Notes under the pieces: model-generated
Database searches by the model: none
What the model was told of the DNA's origin: nothing
The model's input: only the letters and a program-made list of their open reading frames with translations
Program-made: the position numbers and the translations under genes
In this document: positions 1-8,640 of the stretch, piece after piece
Position numbering within the stretch: the stretch's first letter is position 1
Layout of the letters: each line of letters opens with the position of its first letter
Origin: JAUWOY01 sp034431315
Lineage (GTDB): Bacteria > Chloroflexota > Anaerolineae > VGOG01
DNA length: 64,000 nt
Reading direction: 5' to 3'
NCBI GenBank assembly: GCA_034431315.1
Contig: DAOUDK010000034.1
Location: 1-64,000 of the forward strand

Positions 1-106
1 GCTCATCCCCCACCAGCTTGTAAGGGCTGTCGGGCGACAGCAGTGGGCCAACTACATTGGCTGTCTCTTCAGGCATGGAGCGTGGCGGCTGAGGCTTGAG
101 CGACAT
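1..106 (-). CDS. Transposase N-terminus (partial, runs off left edge)
   Basis: Reading leftwards from an ATG at 106-104, preceded by a strong GGAGGG ribosome site, an open frame begins MSLKPQPPRSMPEETANVVG and continues off the window. The MSL+PQP...PEETA start resembles the first residues of IS1182/IS5-like DDE transposases as I remember them; only about 35 residues are visible, so the family is a guess. It lies head-to-head with an aldehyde ferredoxin oxidoreductase that lacks its first domain, which is what an insertion sequence landing in that gene would leave. Confidence 0.5.
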   Translation of the reverse strand, partial: MSLKPQPPRSMPEETANVVGPLLSPDSPYKLVGDE

Positions 107-169
107 GGTCTCCCTCCGTGATAGGTCAATGGACGTTGTGATTATGAGTATACCACCAATCGTCCCAGT

Positions 170-1426
170 TTGCCAACAGTATCTTCGGAAGTCTCGAAAG
201 ACTTCCGAAGTCTTAAAGACGAAACCATCCGCGCTCTGGTGAGGCAGTACATTGAGCAGATACGCAGCGCGCCTCGCTACGACACCTACGCCCGCTACAG
301 CAACAGCGCGTACGTGACCTGGGCCCGCGACGAAGGCCTCCTCTCCACGCGCAACTATCGCCAGACCCAGTTCGAGGGGGCCGAGCGGATTGATGGCAGT
401 CAGATCATCAAATACGTCACCCGGCCACGCAGTTGCCATCGCTGCCCGGTGCACTGCAAGGCCGAGTTGAAAGTGCCCAGTGGCCGCTTCGCCACCGAGG
501 GGGATCGGCCCGACATCGAGCCTATCGTCGCCCTGGGCTCCAAGTGCGGCCTGGACGACGTGGAGGCGCTGCTGTATCTCTACAACCTGGCCGGGCAGTT
601 GGGGATTGACGTCATCTCCACCGGCGGCGTCCTGGCCTTCGCCATGGAGTTGTACGAGCGGGGCATCCTGACCGACGATGACACCGGCGGGGTTGCGCTC
701 ACCTGGGGCAACGCCGAGGCCATGGAGACGGTGATGCGTCAGATCGCTCGGCGGGAGGGGCTGGGCGTGGTGCTGGCCGAGGGGGTGCAGCGGGCGGCCC
801 GCATCATCGGACGGGGGGCGGAGCAGTACGCCTTCCACAGCAAGGGGCTGGAACTGACCGCCTATGACCCACGCGGGGCGATGGGTACCGCGCTGGGTTA
901 CGCCGTCTCCAGCCGGGGCGCTGACTTCACCAGCGTCTATGCCATCCCTGAGTACCGCTGGGATGCGGCGCAGAGCCGGGAGGTGTTCGGCACTGAGAAG
1001 GCGGTGGATCGCCTCTCCATTGAGGGCAAGGGCGCGTTGGTCAAGCGCTCCATGATCGTCTCCGCCATCCTGGACTCGCTGGGGCTCTGCAAGGTGCCGA
1101 TTCTGTCGGTGGTGGGGGACTTCAGCCTGGAGAACGAGGCGGCGCTGGCTTCGTCTCTCACCGGCTGGCCGCTCACCGCCGCCGACCTGCTGACCATCGG
1201 CGAGCGCATCCTGAACGTCGAGCGACTGTTCAACCTGCGGCACGGCGCCACGCCAGCCGACGACGACCTGCCCGACCGCTTCACCGAGGAGCCGTTACTT
1301 GATGGGCCGACACGAGGCATGACCGTCGCCATCCAGCCCATGGTGCGGGACTTCTATACCGTCATGGGCTGGGGTGACGATGGCTGGCCCACGCCGGAGA
1401 AGCTGCGGGAATTGGGGCTGGAGTAG
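170..1426 (+). pseudogene. Aldehyde:ferredoxin oxidoreductase, 5'-truncated
   Basis: This 418-residue frame matches the second and third domains of tungsten-dependent aldehyde:ferredoxin oxidoreductases, which oxidise aldehydes to acids with ferredoxin as acceptor. The [4Fe-4S] cysteines are visible as CHRCPVHC near residue 88, with a later cysteine in SLGLCKVP near residue 305. Family members are about 600 residues long; the roughly 200-residue N-terminal tungstopterin-binding domain is absent. The only start is a TTG without a ribosome site. A hairpin repeat occupies codons 5-14 and a transposase start lies just upstream. I infer that the gene was cut by an insertion and that the product, if any, is inactive. 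Confidence 0.75.
183..210. repeat. 12-bp perfect inverted repeat at the broken AOR edge
   Basis: CTTCGGAAGTCT and AGACTTCCGAAG pair perfectly around a CGAA loop. It sits exactly where homology to the oxidoreductase starts, and belongs to the class of short palindromes scattered through the window. Confidence 0.7.
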
Positions 1427-1432
1427 TAGTAC

Positions 1433-1461
1433 TTGACCAGAAACCCGATTGATGCTACACT
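1433..1461 (+). promoter_or_regulatory. Promoter of the methyltransferase operon
   Basis: TTGACC and TACACT are separated by 17 bp, close to the sigma-70 consensus, about 90 bp before the first mttB-like gene. Confidence 0.55.
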
Positions 1462-1483
1462 GTAAACATCCATAGGGGAGTCT

Positions 1484-1527
1484 CGAGTTTTGAGTTCCGG
1501 GTTTCTCATTCCACAACTCGAAACTCG
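1484..1527. repeat. Inverted repeat in mttB leader
   Basis: CGAGTTTTGAGTT pairs with AACTCGAAACTCG with one mismatch around an 18-nt loop. The same GAAACTCGAAAC-type words recur at 45.15 and 61.17 kb, so this is probably an interspersed repeat and not a dedicated regulator. Confidence 0.5.
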
Positions 1528-1549
1528 TATTGCGTAGGAGGATAATCGC

Positions 1550-3025
1550 TTGACTCAGAACACTGTTGCCTTTCCCCGCTTGATCATGTTGATCCACGAA
1601 CAATGCGAGGTCGTCCATCGCGCCTCGCTAGAGATATTGCGGCGCACGGGCGTGCGGGTGTATCACGATGGCGCGCTGGCGCTGCTGCGCGAGACCGATG
1701 CCATGATCACCGACAGCAATCTGGTGCACATGCCCGCTGGCCTGGTGAAATGGGCGCTGAAGCAGGCGCCGTCGCGCGTCGTCCTGTGCAAGCGAGGGAG
1801 CAGTGAGGTGGCGGCGCCGCTGGAAGGGCATCGTCCTGAGCCTGTCGAAGGGCGGATGGTCAACTTCGGCCCCGGCTCCGATTGCCTTAACTACCTCGAT
1901 CCCCGCAGCGGCGAGAGGCGCAGGTTCACCGCCGCCGACGTGGTGGATTGCCTACACGTCTGCGACGCCCTGCCAGAGATCGCCTTCGTGATGAGCATGG
2001 GCATTCCAGCCGATCTCAGCGCGGCCAACGTCTACCGGCAGCAGTACGCCCTGATGCTGGAGCACACCACCAAGCCCGCGGTCTTCGTCTGCGACGACCG
2101 CGCCGATTGCGAGGCCATCACCGCCATGGCCGCCGCAGCAGCCGGGGGCATAGAGCAGTTGCGGCTTAACCCCACGCTGCTCCTCTACTCCGAGCCCACC
2201 ACGCCGCTGCAGCACAGCGAGACGGCCACGGGCAAGCTGCTGTACATGGCCGAGCAGGGCCTGCCCATCGTCCACTCGCCAGCGCCGATGATGGGCGGCA
2301 CCGCGCCAGTCACCCTGGCTGGCGGGCTGGCGCTGGGCAACGCCGAGGTGCTGAGCAGCCTGGTGATCCACCAACTGCGGCGGCCGGGCGCTCCTTTCGT
2401 CTACGGCAGCGGGCTGCACCACATGGACATGAAGACCACCATCAGCGTCTACGGCGCGCCGGAGTTCCAGTTGGCGCGCGTGGCCGTGGCCGAGATGGGG
2501 CGCTTCTACAGCTTGCCCACCTGGGGCTACGCCGGCCACTCCGATAGCTGCGTCATGGACGAGCAGGCGGCGGCCGACGCCGACTTTTCGGTGCTGGTGG
2601 CTCTGCTGGCCGGCCACAACCTGGTGCACGACGTCGGCTACCTGGAAGCAGGGCTGACCACCTCGCCGGAGATGATCGTCTTCACCGACGAGGTCATCTC
2701 CATGATGCGCCGCTTCGTGGGGGGCTTCTCGCTGGATGCCGAATCGCTGGCGCTGGAGGTCATCCACCAGGTAGGGCCAGGGGGCGACTTCCTGACCGCC
2801 AGGCACACCCTGCGCCACTTCCGCGAACTGTGGCAGCCGATGCTGTGGGATCGGCGGCGGGCCGATGTTTGGAGCGCGGCCGGCGGCAAGCGGTTGAGCG
2901 AGCGACTGCGCGACAAGACCATCAGCCTGATGGAGAGCCATAAGCCAGAGCCGCTGCCCGATGCTGTCCGACAGGAAATCATCTACGTTTTGAGTAACTG
3001 TTCACCTGCTCCCGCTGGACCCTAG
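1550..3025 (+). CDS. MttB-superfamily methylamine:corrinoid methyltransferase
   Basis: A 491-residue member of the trimethylamine methyltransferase (MttB) superfamily, TIM-barrel enzymes that move a methyl group from a quaternary or tertiary amine to a corrinoid protein. There is no in-frame amber codon, so it is a non-pyrrolysine member; characterised relatives such as MtgB act on glycine betaine, but the substrate here is unknown. Family features include GPGSDCLNY near residue 105, APMMGGTAPVTLAGG near 245 and VGPGGDFLTARHT near 408. The TTG start follows AGGAGGA at 1537-1543. An REP-like repeat inserts HRPEPVEG near residue 95, where the paralogue at 4783 has none, and the last residues and stop codon come from another repeat. 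The corrinoid partner follows. Confidence 0.9.
   Translation: MTQNTVAFPRLIMLIHEQCEVVHRASLEILRRTGVRVYHDGALALLRETDAMITDSNLVHMPAGLVKWALKQAPSRVVLCKRGSSEVAAPLEGHRPEPVEGRMVNFGPGSDCLNYLDPRSGERRRFTAADVVDCLHVCDALPEIAFVMSMGIPADLSAANVYRQQYALMLEHTTKPAVFVCDDRADCEAITAMAAAAAGGIEQLRLNPTLLLYSEPTTPLQHSETATGKLLYMAEQGLPIVHSPAPMMGGTAPVTLAGGLALGNAEVLSSLVIHQLRRPGAPFVYGSGLHHMDMKTTISVYGAPEFQLARVAVAEMGRFYSLPTWGYAGHSDSCVMDEQAAADADFSVLVALLAGHNLVHDVGYLEAGLTTSPEMIVFTDEVISMMRRFVGGFSLDAESLALEVIHQVGPGGDFLTARHTLRHFRELWQPMLWDRRRADVWSAAGGKRLSERLRDKTISLMESHKPEPLPDAVRQEIIYVLSNCSPAPAGP
1834..1852. repeat. REP-like element inside mttB
   Basis: TCCTGAGCCTGTCGAAGGG, one of six copies in the window. It is translated in frame as PEPVEG. 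Confidence 0.8.
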
Positions 3026-3137
3026 TCCAGCGGCCTCGGCAGACCATTGTGACCCTGACCAGATAGGTTCAGCGATTTTCGGCGCCCGACTGAGCGGTCG
3101 GGGCAGCTAGGGTCCGCTGCGAGCACAAGGTGAACAG
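2998..3137. repeat. 140-bp element with imperfect terminal inverted repeats
   Basis: CTGTTCACCTG...CCTAG at 2998-3025 is mirrored, with a few mismatches, by CTAGGG...AGGTGAACAG at 3107-3137. The left arm supplies the last codons and the TAG stop of the upstream methyltransferase. The length and layout resemble a small non-autonomous mobile element; a large mRNA hairpin between two operon genes is the alternative. Confidence 0.55.
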
Positions 3138-3166
3138 ATACCATTCTGAAATAAGGAGGATACCAG

Positions 3167-3817
3167 ATGTCAAACGAAAGGCTATTCGAACAGATGACCA
3201 ACGCCGTCATCGCTGGTGTGCCAGACAAGGCGCGCGAGCTGGCCAACGAGGTGCTGCGCGCAGGGATTGATCCACTGGCGGCCATCCAGCAGGGCTTCAA
3301 GCCGGGCATGGACATCGTCGGCGAGGGCTTTGCCAAGGGGGAGCTGTTCATCCCTGACCTGATGATGAGCGGCGAGGCGATGAAAGCGGCTATCGCTACC
3401 TTGGAACCGGAGCTGAAGAAGCGCAAACAAGAGATCAAGACGCTGGGCAAGGTGGTCATCGGCACGGTGCAGGGGGACATCCACGAGATCGGCAAGACGC
3501 TGGTGGCCACCATGCTGAGCGCCAACGGCTTCCAGGTGCACGATCTGGGCGTGGACGTTTCGCCCCAGCGATTCGTTGACGCCGTGCGCGAAGTGGACGC
3601 CGATGTGGTGGGCCTCTCCGCGCTGCTCACCACGACCATGCTCAACCAGGAAGCTGTGATCCTGACCCTCAAAGAGGCTGGCCTGCGCGACCAGGTCAAG
3701 GTCATCATCGGCGGCGTGCCCGCCAGCCCGGAGTGGGCCTCGGAGATCGGGGCCGATGCCTACGCGGAAAATGCTACCGAGGCGGTTGAGGTGGTTAAGG
3801 GGTTGGTGCAAGCATAG
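3167..3817 (+). CDS. Methyltransferase cognate corrinoid protein (MtbC/MttC/MtgC type)
   Basis: This 216-residue protein has the two-domain layout of small corrinoid carriers. An N-terminal helical cap (about residues 1-90) precedes a Rossmann-like B12 domain with the cobalt-ligating DIHEIG motif at about residue 103. Downstream are the usual VVGLSALLTTTM and VIIGGVPASPEWA strands near 145 and 180. In this family the cobalt(I) form takes a methyl group from an MttB-type enzyme and passes it to a second methyltransferase. Two MttB paralogues flank it, so it probably serves both. AAGGAGG lies before the ATG. Length and motifs are normal. Confidence 0.92.
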   Translation: MSNERLFEQMTNAVIAGVPDKARELANEVLRAGIDPLAAIQQGFKPGMDIVGEGFAKGELFIPDLMMSGEAMKAAIATLEPELKKRKQEIKTLGKVVIGTVQGDIHEIGKTLVATMLSANGFQVHDLGVDVSPQRFVDAVREVDADVVGLSALLTTTMLNQEAVILTLKEAGLRDQVKVIIGGVPASPEWASEIGADAYAENATEAVEVVKGLVQA

Positions 3818-3819
3818 AA

Positions 3820-3875
3820 CGTATTGCGTATCACGTATTGCGTGACGGAATACGCAATACGCACTACGCAATACG
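3820..3875. repeat. ATTGCGTA-type repeat hairpin
   Basis: CGTATTGCGTA words on one side pair with two TACGCAATACG copies on the other, filling the gap between the corrinoid gene and the next gene. Similar ATTGCGTA text occurs at 1528. It looks like an interspersed repeat. Confidence 0.6.
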
Positions 3876-3886
3876 AAGGAGGAATG

Positions 3887-4786
3887 ATGCGATTACCAAT
3901 CTTGCAACGACTGGCTTCGGGCGAGGTTCTGATCGCCGACGGGGCGACGGGCACGATGCTGCTGGAGGCCGGGCTGCCCATGGGGACGCCGGGCGAGGCA
4001 TGGATATTGGAACGACCCGAGGAGATCATGAAACTGCACCGCGCCTACGTGGAGGCGGGCTCCCAGATCATCCTCACCACCACCTTCGGCGGCACGCGGG
4101 TGCGGCTGAAGGCAGCCGGGCTTGACGTCCAGGTGGCGGAGATCAATCGCCGCGCCGCCGAGCTGGCCCGCCAGGTGGCAGGGGGCGATCTCTACGTCGG
4201 CGGCGACATCGGCCCCACGGGGGAGATGATGGTCCCCCTTGGCTCCCTCACCTACGAGGCCGCTGTTGAGCTGTTCGCCGAGCAGTCCCAGGCGCTGGCG
4301 GCGGGGGGCGCGGATTGCATCTACATCGAGACCATGAGCGATCTCAGCGAAGCGAAGGCCGCCGTCGAGGGGGCGCGGCAGGGGTGCGACCTGCCCGTCT
4401 TCTGCACCTTCAGCTTCGACACCCACGGGCGCACCAGCATGGGAGTCAGCCCGACGCAGGCGGCCCAGGCGATGGCCGCTTTGGGCGTGCCGGCCATCGG
4501 CGCCAACTGCGGCCACGCGCCAGAGGAGGTGTTGGACATCCTGCCCCAGATGCGCCAGGCCGCGCCCGACGCCGAAGCGATAGCCCTGATCGCCAAGCCC
4601 AACGCCGGCCTGCCGCGCCTGGTCAAGCGCCAGGTGGTCTACGACGCCACGCCGGAGAGGATGGCCGAACTGGCCCGCCGCTACGTGGAGTTGGGCGCCC
4701 GCATCGTAGGCACCTGCTGCGGATCATCGCCCGAACACATTGCAGCCATCGCCGTGGCTATACAAACAGGAGGACAATCAACATGA
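3887..4786 (+). CDS. Homocysteine S-methyltransferase family protein
   Basis: About 299 residues with the Zn-dependent homocysteine/thiol methyltransferase barrel seen in BHMT, MmuM and the N-terminus of MetH. Visible marks are DGATGTMLLEAG near the start, GANCGH near residue 205 and GTCCGSSPEH near 280; these three cysteines are the family's zinc ligands. It lacks corrinoid and folate domains, so a partner must deliver the methyl group. In this operon it may take methyl groups from the corrinoid protein to make methionine or another thioether; this is inferred. I chose the ATG at 3887, 4 nt after AAGGAGG; the ATG at 3884 is too close. Its stop overlaps the next start (ATGA). Confidence 0.85.
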   Translation: MRLPILQRLASGEVLIADGATGTMLLEAGLPMGTPGEAWILERPEEIMKLHRAYVEAGSQIILTTTFGGTRVRLKAAGLDVQVAEINRRAAELARQVAGGDLYVGGDIGPTGEMMVPLGSLTYEAAVELFAEQSQALAAGGADCIYIETMSDLSEAKAAVEGARQGCDLPVFCTFSFDTHGRTSMGVSPTQAAQAMAALGVPAIGANCGHAPEEVLDILPQMRQAAPDAEAIALIAKPNAGLPRLVKRQVVYDATPERMAELARRYVELGARIVGTCCGSSPEHIAAIAVAIQTGGQST

Positions 4787-6249
4787 GAGCAAATTACCAA
4801 GTGAACGCCACCGCGCAATTTCGCGTTTTGTCCGATGATCAAATCGAGGAGATTTTCCACTCCGCCCTGGATGTCCTGGAGCGGGTGGGGACACGAGTTT
4901 ACGGAGAGGAGGGGCTGGCCCTGCTGAGTGACGCTGGCTGCCTGATCAGCGATGATTTAGTGCGCATCCCGTCCTGGCTGGTCAAGGACGCGCTGAACAC
5001 CGCGCCGCAACGCATCGTCGTCGCCGGGCGGGACCGCCGCCAGCGCGTCATCCTGGAGAAGGACAAGATCTACTTCGGCACCGGCTCCGATTGCCCTTCC
5101 CTCATAGACCCCTACACCGACGAGGTGCGCAAGTACACTTATCAGGATATTTATGACGCGGCCAGGATCAGCGATGCCCTGCCCCACATTGACTTCCACA
5201 TGTCGCTGGGCCTGACTTCGGGCGTACCTGTACTCACCTACGACCGCCACCAATTCCTGGCCATGATGCAGGGCACGTCCAAGCCGTTGGTCATCACCAC
5301 CGTGGACAAGGAGGGGCTGGCCGACCAGTATTGGATGGCGTGCGAGGTGCTGGGCGGGCCGGAGGAGTTCGCCCAAGCGCCCCTCTTCGTGGTCTACATC
5401 GAGCCCAGCTCCCCGCTGAGTAACTCCGTGGAAGCGGTGGAGAAGATCCTGTACGCGGCGGAGACGGGCATCCCCGCCATTTTCACGCCTTGCACCATGT
5501 GTGGAGCCACCGCGCCGGTGACGCTGGCCGGCGGCATGGTGCAGTGCCTGGCCGAGTGCCTGGTGGGCGTGGTGCTGGCGCAGCTCAAGCGCAGGGGCGC
5601 GGCGGTCATCATCGGTGGAGTGCAGTCCAGCATAGACATGACCACCTCCATCCTGTCCTACGGCGCGCCGGAGATGGTGCTGCTCAGCGCGGCCATGACC
5701 GACGTCGCCAAGTGGCTGCGGCTGCCCATGTTCTCCACCGCTGGCTGCTCCGACGCCAAAGTCCTCGACCAGCAGGCGGCCATCGAAGCGGCCATGTCCG
5801 TGACCATCGCCGCGCTGTCGGGCGCCAATCTGATCCACGACGTCGGCTACCTGGAATCGGGCCTGCTGGGCTCCTTCGACATGCTGGTGATGTCCAACGA
5901 GGTCATCGGTATGGCCAAGCGCATCCTGAGCGGCGTCACGGTCACTCCCGAGACGCTGGCCGTGGACGTCATCGAGCGGGTGGGCCCCGGCGGCCACTAC
6001 CTGACGGAAGAGCACACGCGCCAGCACTTCAAGACCGAGCTGTGGTTCCCGACTCTGATGGACCGGCAGATGCGCCGGGGTTGGGAGGCCAGCGGCAGGA
6101 AGACCATGGCCGAGCGGGTGCGGGCCAGGGTGAAGGACATCCTGGAGCATCACCAGCCGCTGCCCATCCCTGCCGATGTGGAAGCCAGGCTGAAGGAGAT
6201 CATCGCTCAGGCCGACGAGCGTCACAAAGGCAAGGGAAGAGCAGGGTAG
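4783..6249 (+). CDS. MttB-superfamily methyltransferase, second paralogue
   Basis: A 488-residue paralogue of the enzyme at 1550, with the same landmarks (GTGSDCPSL near residue 100, TMCGATAPVTLAGG near 240, VGPGGHYLTEEHT near 400) and no in-frame amber codon. The ATG at 4783 overlaps the previous stop and follows CAGGAGGACAA. The two paralogues differ over most of their length, so they probably act on different methylated amines, or one acts on a non-amine substrate. It ends the first half of the C1 cluster; immediately after its stop the sequence enters the repeat and cassette island. Confidence 0.9.
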   Translation: MRANYQVNATAQFRVLSDDQIEEIFHSALDVLERVGTRVYGEEGLALLSDAGCLISDDLVRIPSWLVKDALNTAPQRIVVAGRDRRQRVILEKDKIYFGTGSDCPSLIDPYTDEVRKYTYQDIYDAARISDALPHIDFHMSLGLTSGVPVLTYDRHQFLAMMQGTSKPLVITTVDKEGLADQYWMACEVLGGPEEFAQAPLFVVYIEPSSPLSNSVEAVEKILYAAETGIPAIFTPCTMCGATAPVTLAGGMVQCLAECLVGVVLAQLKRRGAAVIIGGVQSSIDMTTSILSYGAPEMVLLSAAMTDVAKWLRLPMFSTAGCSDAKVLDQQAAIEAAMSVTIAALSGANLIHDVGYLESGLLGSFDMLVMSNEVIGMAKRILSGVTVTPETLAVDVIERVGPGGHYLTEEHTRQHFKTELWFPTLMDRQMRRGWEASGRKTMAERVRARVKDILEHHQPLPIPADVEARLKEIIAQADERHKGKGRAG

Positions 6250-6252
6250 TAG

Positions 6253-6380
6253 TGGGGGCCCGCGTCGAGCCGGTGATGGCCACGCTGTGGGCTGCTCTCT
6301 TCCTGGGCGAATCGCTGACCTGGCCGCAGATCGTTGGGGGCGGGCTGGTTATAGCAGGGGTGATTGCGTTGCAAAGATAA
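6253..6380 (+). pseudogene. DMT (EamA) transporter 3'-end remnant, copy 1
   Basis: From the stop of the previous gene an open frame reads GARVEPVMATLWAALFLGES... and ends VIALQR. This is the last transmembrane helix of EamA/DMT drug-metabolite transporters. Only about 42 of some 300 residues exist. Two further copies of the same 3' end lie at 6679 and 7706. No intact gene is in the window. Confidence 0.75.
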
Positions 6381-6452
6381 GTGCGCCAGCGATTGTCTCC
6401 GCCCTTTTTTGAGTATGCTAACGTAGTTAGATGGCACGATCGAGTAAAATCA

Positions 6453-6653
6453 ATGTACGCAAAGATGCCTAGGAATTCCCCAACAATATGGGTGGTTGTT
6501 TTAGTTGAAAGTGGTATTCCTACTCTTGTAGAAACGTATCTCACCGAAAGTGATGCTGCAATACGAGAGCAATTCTTGCGGAACGCCATGAGACTCGACT
6601 ACGACGAAACAGGCGTTTTTGAGGTCGAGATTGGGGCGGAATCAATACAGTAG
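6453..6653 (+). CDS. Small unknown protein in the cassette-like island
   Basis: A 66-residue frame, MYAKMPRNSPTIWVVVLVES..., starting 27 nt after a GTTAGAT core-like site. It is acidic in its second half and I do not recognise a family. The pattern (a hydrophobic VVVLVESG strand and a charged C-terminus) recalls small solitary proteins commonly found in gene cassettes. No convincing ribosome site precedes the ATG. Downstream, GCCCAATAAGACGTTCC resembles the left end of an attC site. Confidence 0.4.
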   Translation: MYAKMPRNSPTIWVVVLVESGIPTLVETYLTESDAAIREQFLRNAMRLDYDETGVFEVEIGAESIQ

Positions 6654-6678
6654 CTGCGCGCCCAATAAGACGTTCCAA

Positions 6679-6784
6679 ATGGCCACGCTGTGGGCCGCTC
6701 TTTTCCTGGGCGAATCGCTGACCTGGCCGCAGATCGTTGGGGGTGGGCTGGTGATAGCGGGGGGGGATTGCGCTGCTAAGATAG
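6679..6784 (+). pseudogene. DMT transporter 3'-end remnant, copy 2
   Basis: Nearly identical at DNA level to copy 1 over about 100 bp, then a run of eight G shifts the frame near the end. It is followed by GCGGCGGGTTTGCTCACGAG and the core-like GTTATGC at 6828. Confidence 0.7.
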
Positions 6785-7069
6785 GCGCACGAGTGATTGG
6801 CTCCACCCGCGGCGGGTTTGCTCACGAGTTATGCGGAAGAATTCTATATGATCACTTGATTGTGCCAAATGTCATGTACTACTAAATGTGGATACATGCC
6901 ATTTGGCAAAGTTAGGCAGGCCGCTGTGGGGTCAAAGTCATCTTCTGTTGGTTTGACTTCCAGGTCACGCTAGAGGTCCAGGCTGTGCACATCACCGGGA
7001 AGCTACGAAGTTAATCGAGAAGATAATAAGTAAATTGATGGCAAAGTCGATAATTTAGGGAGATGTACT

Positions 7070-7514
7070 ATGTCACTATCATCCAATGCTCAGGCCATAT
7101 ACAGTTATCTTGTTAATGTGGTTGTTCCAAACAAACGCGTGGTGACTTATGGCGCAGTAAGTCAAGCAACCAATGTCCCCCTTGGCCCACCGGGCCAGAA
7201 TCCTGTTGTAGATGCACTGTATGAGATCTTTAGGAAGTGTGATGAGCGCAGGCTGCCTCCAATTACTTCAATTGTAGTTCAACGAGACGGGCAGTATGAC
7301 CCAACGGGAAGACATGGAATGCCTGGTGGAGGATACTTGGTCGCAGAGGCCGAAAGCCCTAATCGTTGTAGGCAGACGACGCGACCCCGGCTACTGCGAT
7401 TGGGAAATTGTCCCTAGACCGCCTGACACTGAAACATGGAGAATGCGGGAAATGATTGAAGCTCACCAGGATTCCGTCTGGGATTACGATGCACCTTGGC
7501 CCTCCGCATTGTAA
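7070..7514 (+). pseudogene. Unknown cassette-type protein, frameshifted
   Basis: Translation starts at an ATG after AGGGAGATGTACT and reads well to about residue 100 (KRVVTYGAVSQATNVPLGP, then GMPGGGYLVAEAESPN). The sense then passes to the +1 frame near 7365-7375, continuing RRRDPGYCDWEIVPRPPDTE and ending DYDAPWPSAL at 7514. The combined product would be about 148 residues. VVTYGAVSQA faintly recalls alkyltransferase-like proteins but no catalytic cysteine is seen, so I assign no function. An attC-like site follows 70 bp later. The shift may be real decay or a sequencing error. Confidence 0.5.
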
Positions 7515-7580
7515 GAAACAAGCCGAATCGGCTTAGGGTCGGCACGGTTTGGCAGACGGTCCATGTCCGGCAGGGAGCCC

Positions 7581-7705
7581 GCCTAGCAAATCGCTCAAGC
7601 TGACGCCAACCGCTCGGCGCGTTTTCAGGTAGCTCTGGTCGGCAACTGCCTGGGTGCACAAGGGCCTCACGCTAATCCCGGCGCAGATTAGCTCCGACGT
7701 TATCT
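7581..7705 (+). repeat. attC-like recombination site
   Basis: The 125-bp segment begins GCCTAGCAAATCGCTCAAGC and ends GATTAGCTCCGACGTTATCT, matching the R''-L''...L'-R' order of integron attC sites (left core GCCTAGC, right core GTTATCT). It follows a small gene, as expected for a cassette. Confidence 0.55.
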
Positions 7706-7785
7706 TTCTGGGCGCATCACTGATCTGACCGCCGATCATTGGGGGTGGGCTGGTAATAGCGGGCGTGGTTGCGTTGCAAAGATAA
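7706..7785 (+). pseudogene. DMT transporter 3'-end remnant, copy 3
   Basis: Diverged copy of the same transporter end (FLGASLI, stop, PPIIGGGLVIAGVVALQR). It starts directly after the GTTATCT core of the attC-like site and is followed by GGCGGGTTACGCACGAG and GTTAGGT at 7828. An in-frame TGA confirms it is dead. Confidence 0.7.
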
Positions 7786-7885
7786 GTGCACGGGCGCTTA
7801 TCTCCGCCTGCGGCGGGTTACGCACGAGTTAGGTGGCCGCACTGCCATTTGAGGCTATCTATGATTGAAGGGATGGGTATGGTCC

Positions 7886-8617
7886 ATGAGTAGTGGTGGC
7901 AAGTTTTCCCTTTTGAGGAAGATTCTGAAAGCTTTGGGGCTCTCCCCCGAAGCAATAGACGAGTTGATACAGAGGGTGGTAGACCTGCTCTCCGACCGCG
8001 AGAAGGAGCCTGTGGATGGCTTCCCCTATCACCTACGAGATGATTTCCTGTCGCCAGCAGAGCACAATTTCTATCTCGTGCTCAGCCAGGCCGCGAGCGA
8101 TTGGGCTGTAATCTGTCCCAAGGTCTCATTGGGCGATGTGTTCTACGTCAAAATCAGTGATTATGGTCAATGGCTTGCGTACACGAATAAGATTGACCGG
8201 AAGCACGTTGATTTTCTATTGTGTGAACCACGGACAATTCGGCCACTTGTGGGCATTGAGTTGGACGACAAGAGTCACAAGAGAGAGGATAGGCAGAAGC
8301 GAGACAGGTTTGTGGAAGGTGTTTTCGCTGCTGCGGAACTGCCTCTGGTTCGAGTATCAGTTCAGCTAGCGTACGATGTTGGCGAGCTGAACGCATTGTT
8401 GCGGCAGCAGGCTGGACTGAGCGACACGGGGTCTGTCAAGCCACAAGTTCCGAGAGCGCAAGAGGCTTCCGAATCCCCGCCCCCGACTTGTCCAAAGTGT
8501 GGGAGCAAAATGGTGCTCCGCACGGCCAAGAGGGGCCCGAATCGAGGCAATCAGTTCTGGGGTTGCTCAAACTACCCTCGTTGTCGTGGCATCCGAGAGT
8601 ATGAGCCTGTTTCGTGA
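7886..8617 (+). CDS. DUF2726-like protein with C-terminal zinc ribbon
   Basis: About 243 residues. The middle (residues 40-165) has the DUF2726 look: LSPAEHNFYLVL, then KHVDFLLC...PLVGIELDDKSH, a restriction-endonuclease-like D...ELDxK pattern. The C-terminus is a topoisomerase-type zinc finger (CPKCGSKMVLR...FWGCSNYPRCRGI). Proteins of this kind are predicted nucleases or DNA-end binding proteins; no reaction is established. It sits alone between a GTTAGGT core at 7828 and a matching ACCTAAC at 8649, so it is probably a mobile cassette gene. I prefer the ATG at 7886; a TTG at 7865 is also in frame. Confidence 0.7.
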   Translation: MSSGGKFSLLRKILKALGLSPEAIDELIQRVVDLLSDREKEPVDGFPYHLRDDFLSPAEHNFYLVLSQAASDWAVICPKVSLGDVFYVKISDYGQWLAYTNKIDRKHVDFLLCEPRTIRPLVGIELDDKSHKREDRQKRDRFVEGVFAAAELPLVRVSVQLAYDVGELNALLRQQAGLSDTGSVKPQVPRAQEASESPPPTCPKCGSKMVLRTAKRGPNRGNQFWGCSNYPRCRGIREYEPVS

Positions 8618-8640
8618 TCGCCTGGGTAATCTCTTCTTCG

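Noticed and set aside
1952..6225. Antisense frames of 329 and 422 codons opposite the mttB genes
   Set aside because: Both are shadows of well-supported coding sequence with no own signals.
1550..6249. Pyrrolysine-containing MttB
   Set aside because: Neither methyltransferase has an in-frame amber codon, and no pyl genes are visible.
7864..7900. TTG 7865 as start of the DUF2726 gene
   Set aside because: The ATG at 7886 fits family N-termini better, though neither has a strong ribosome site.
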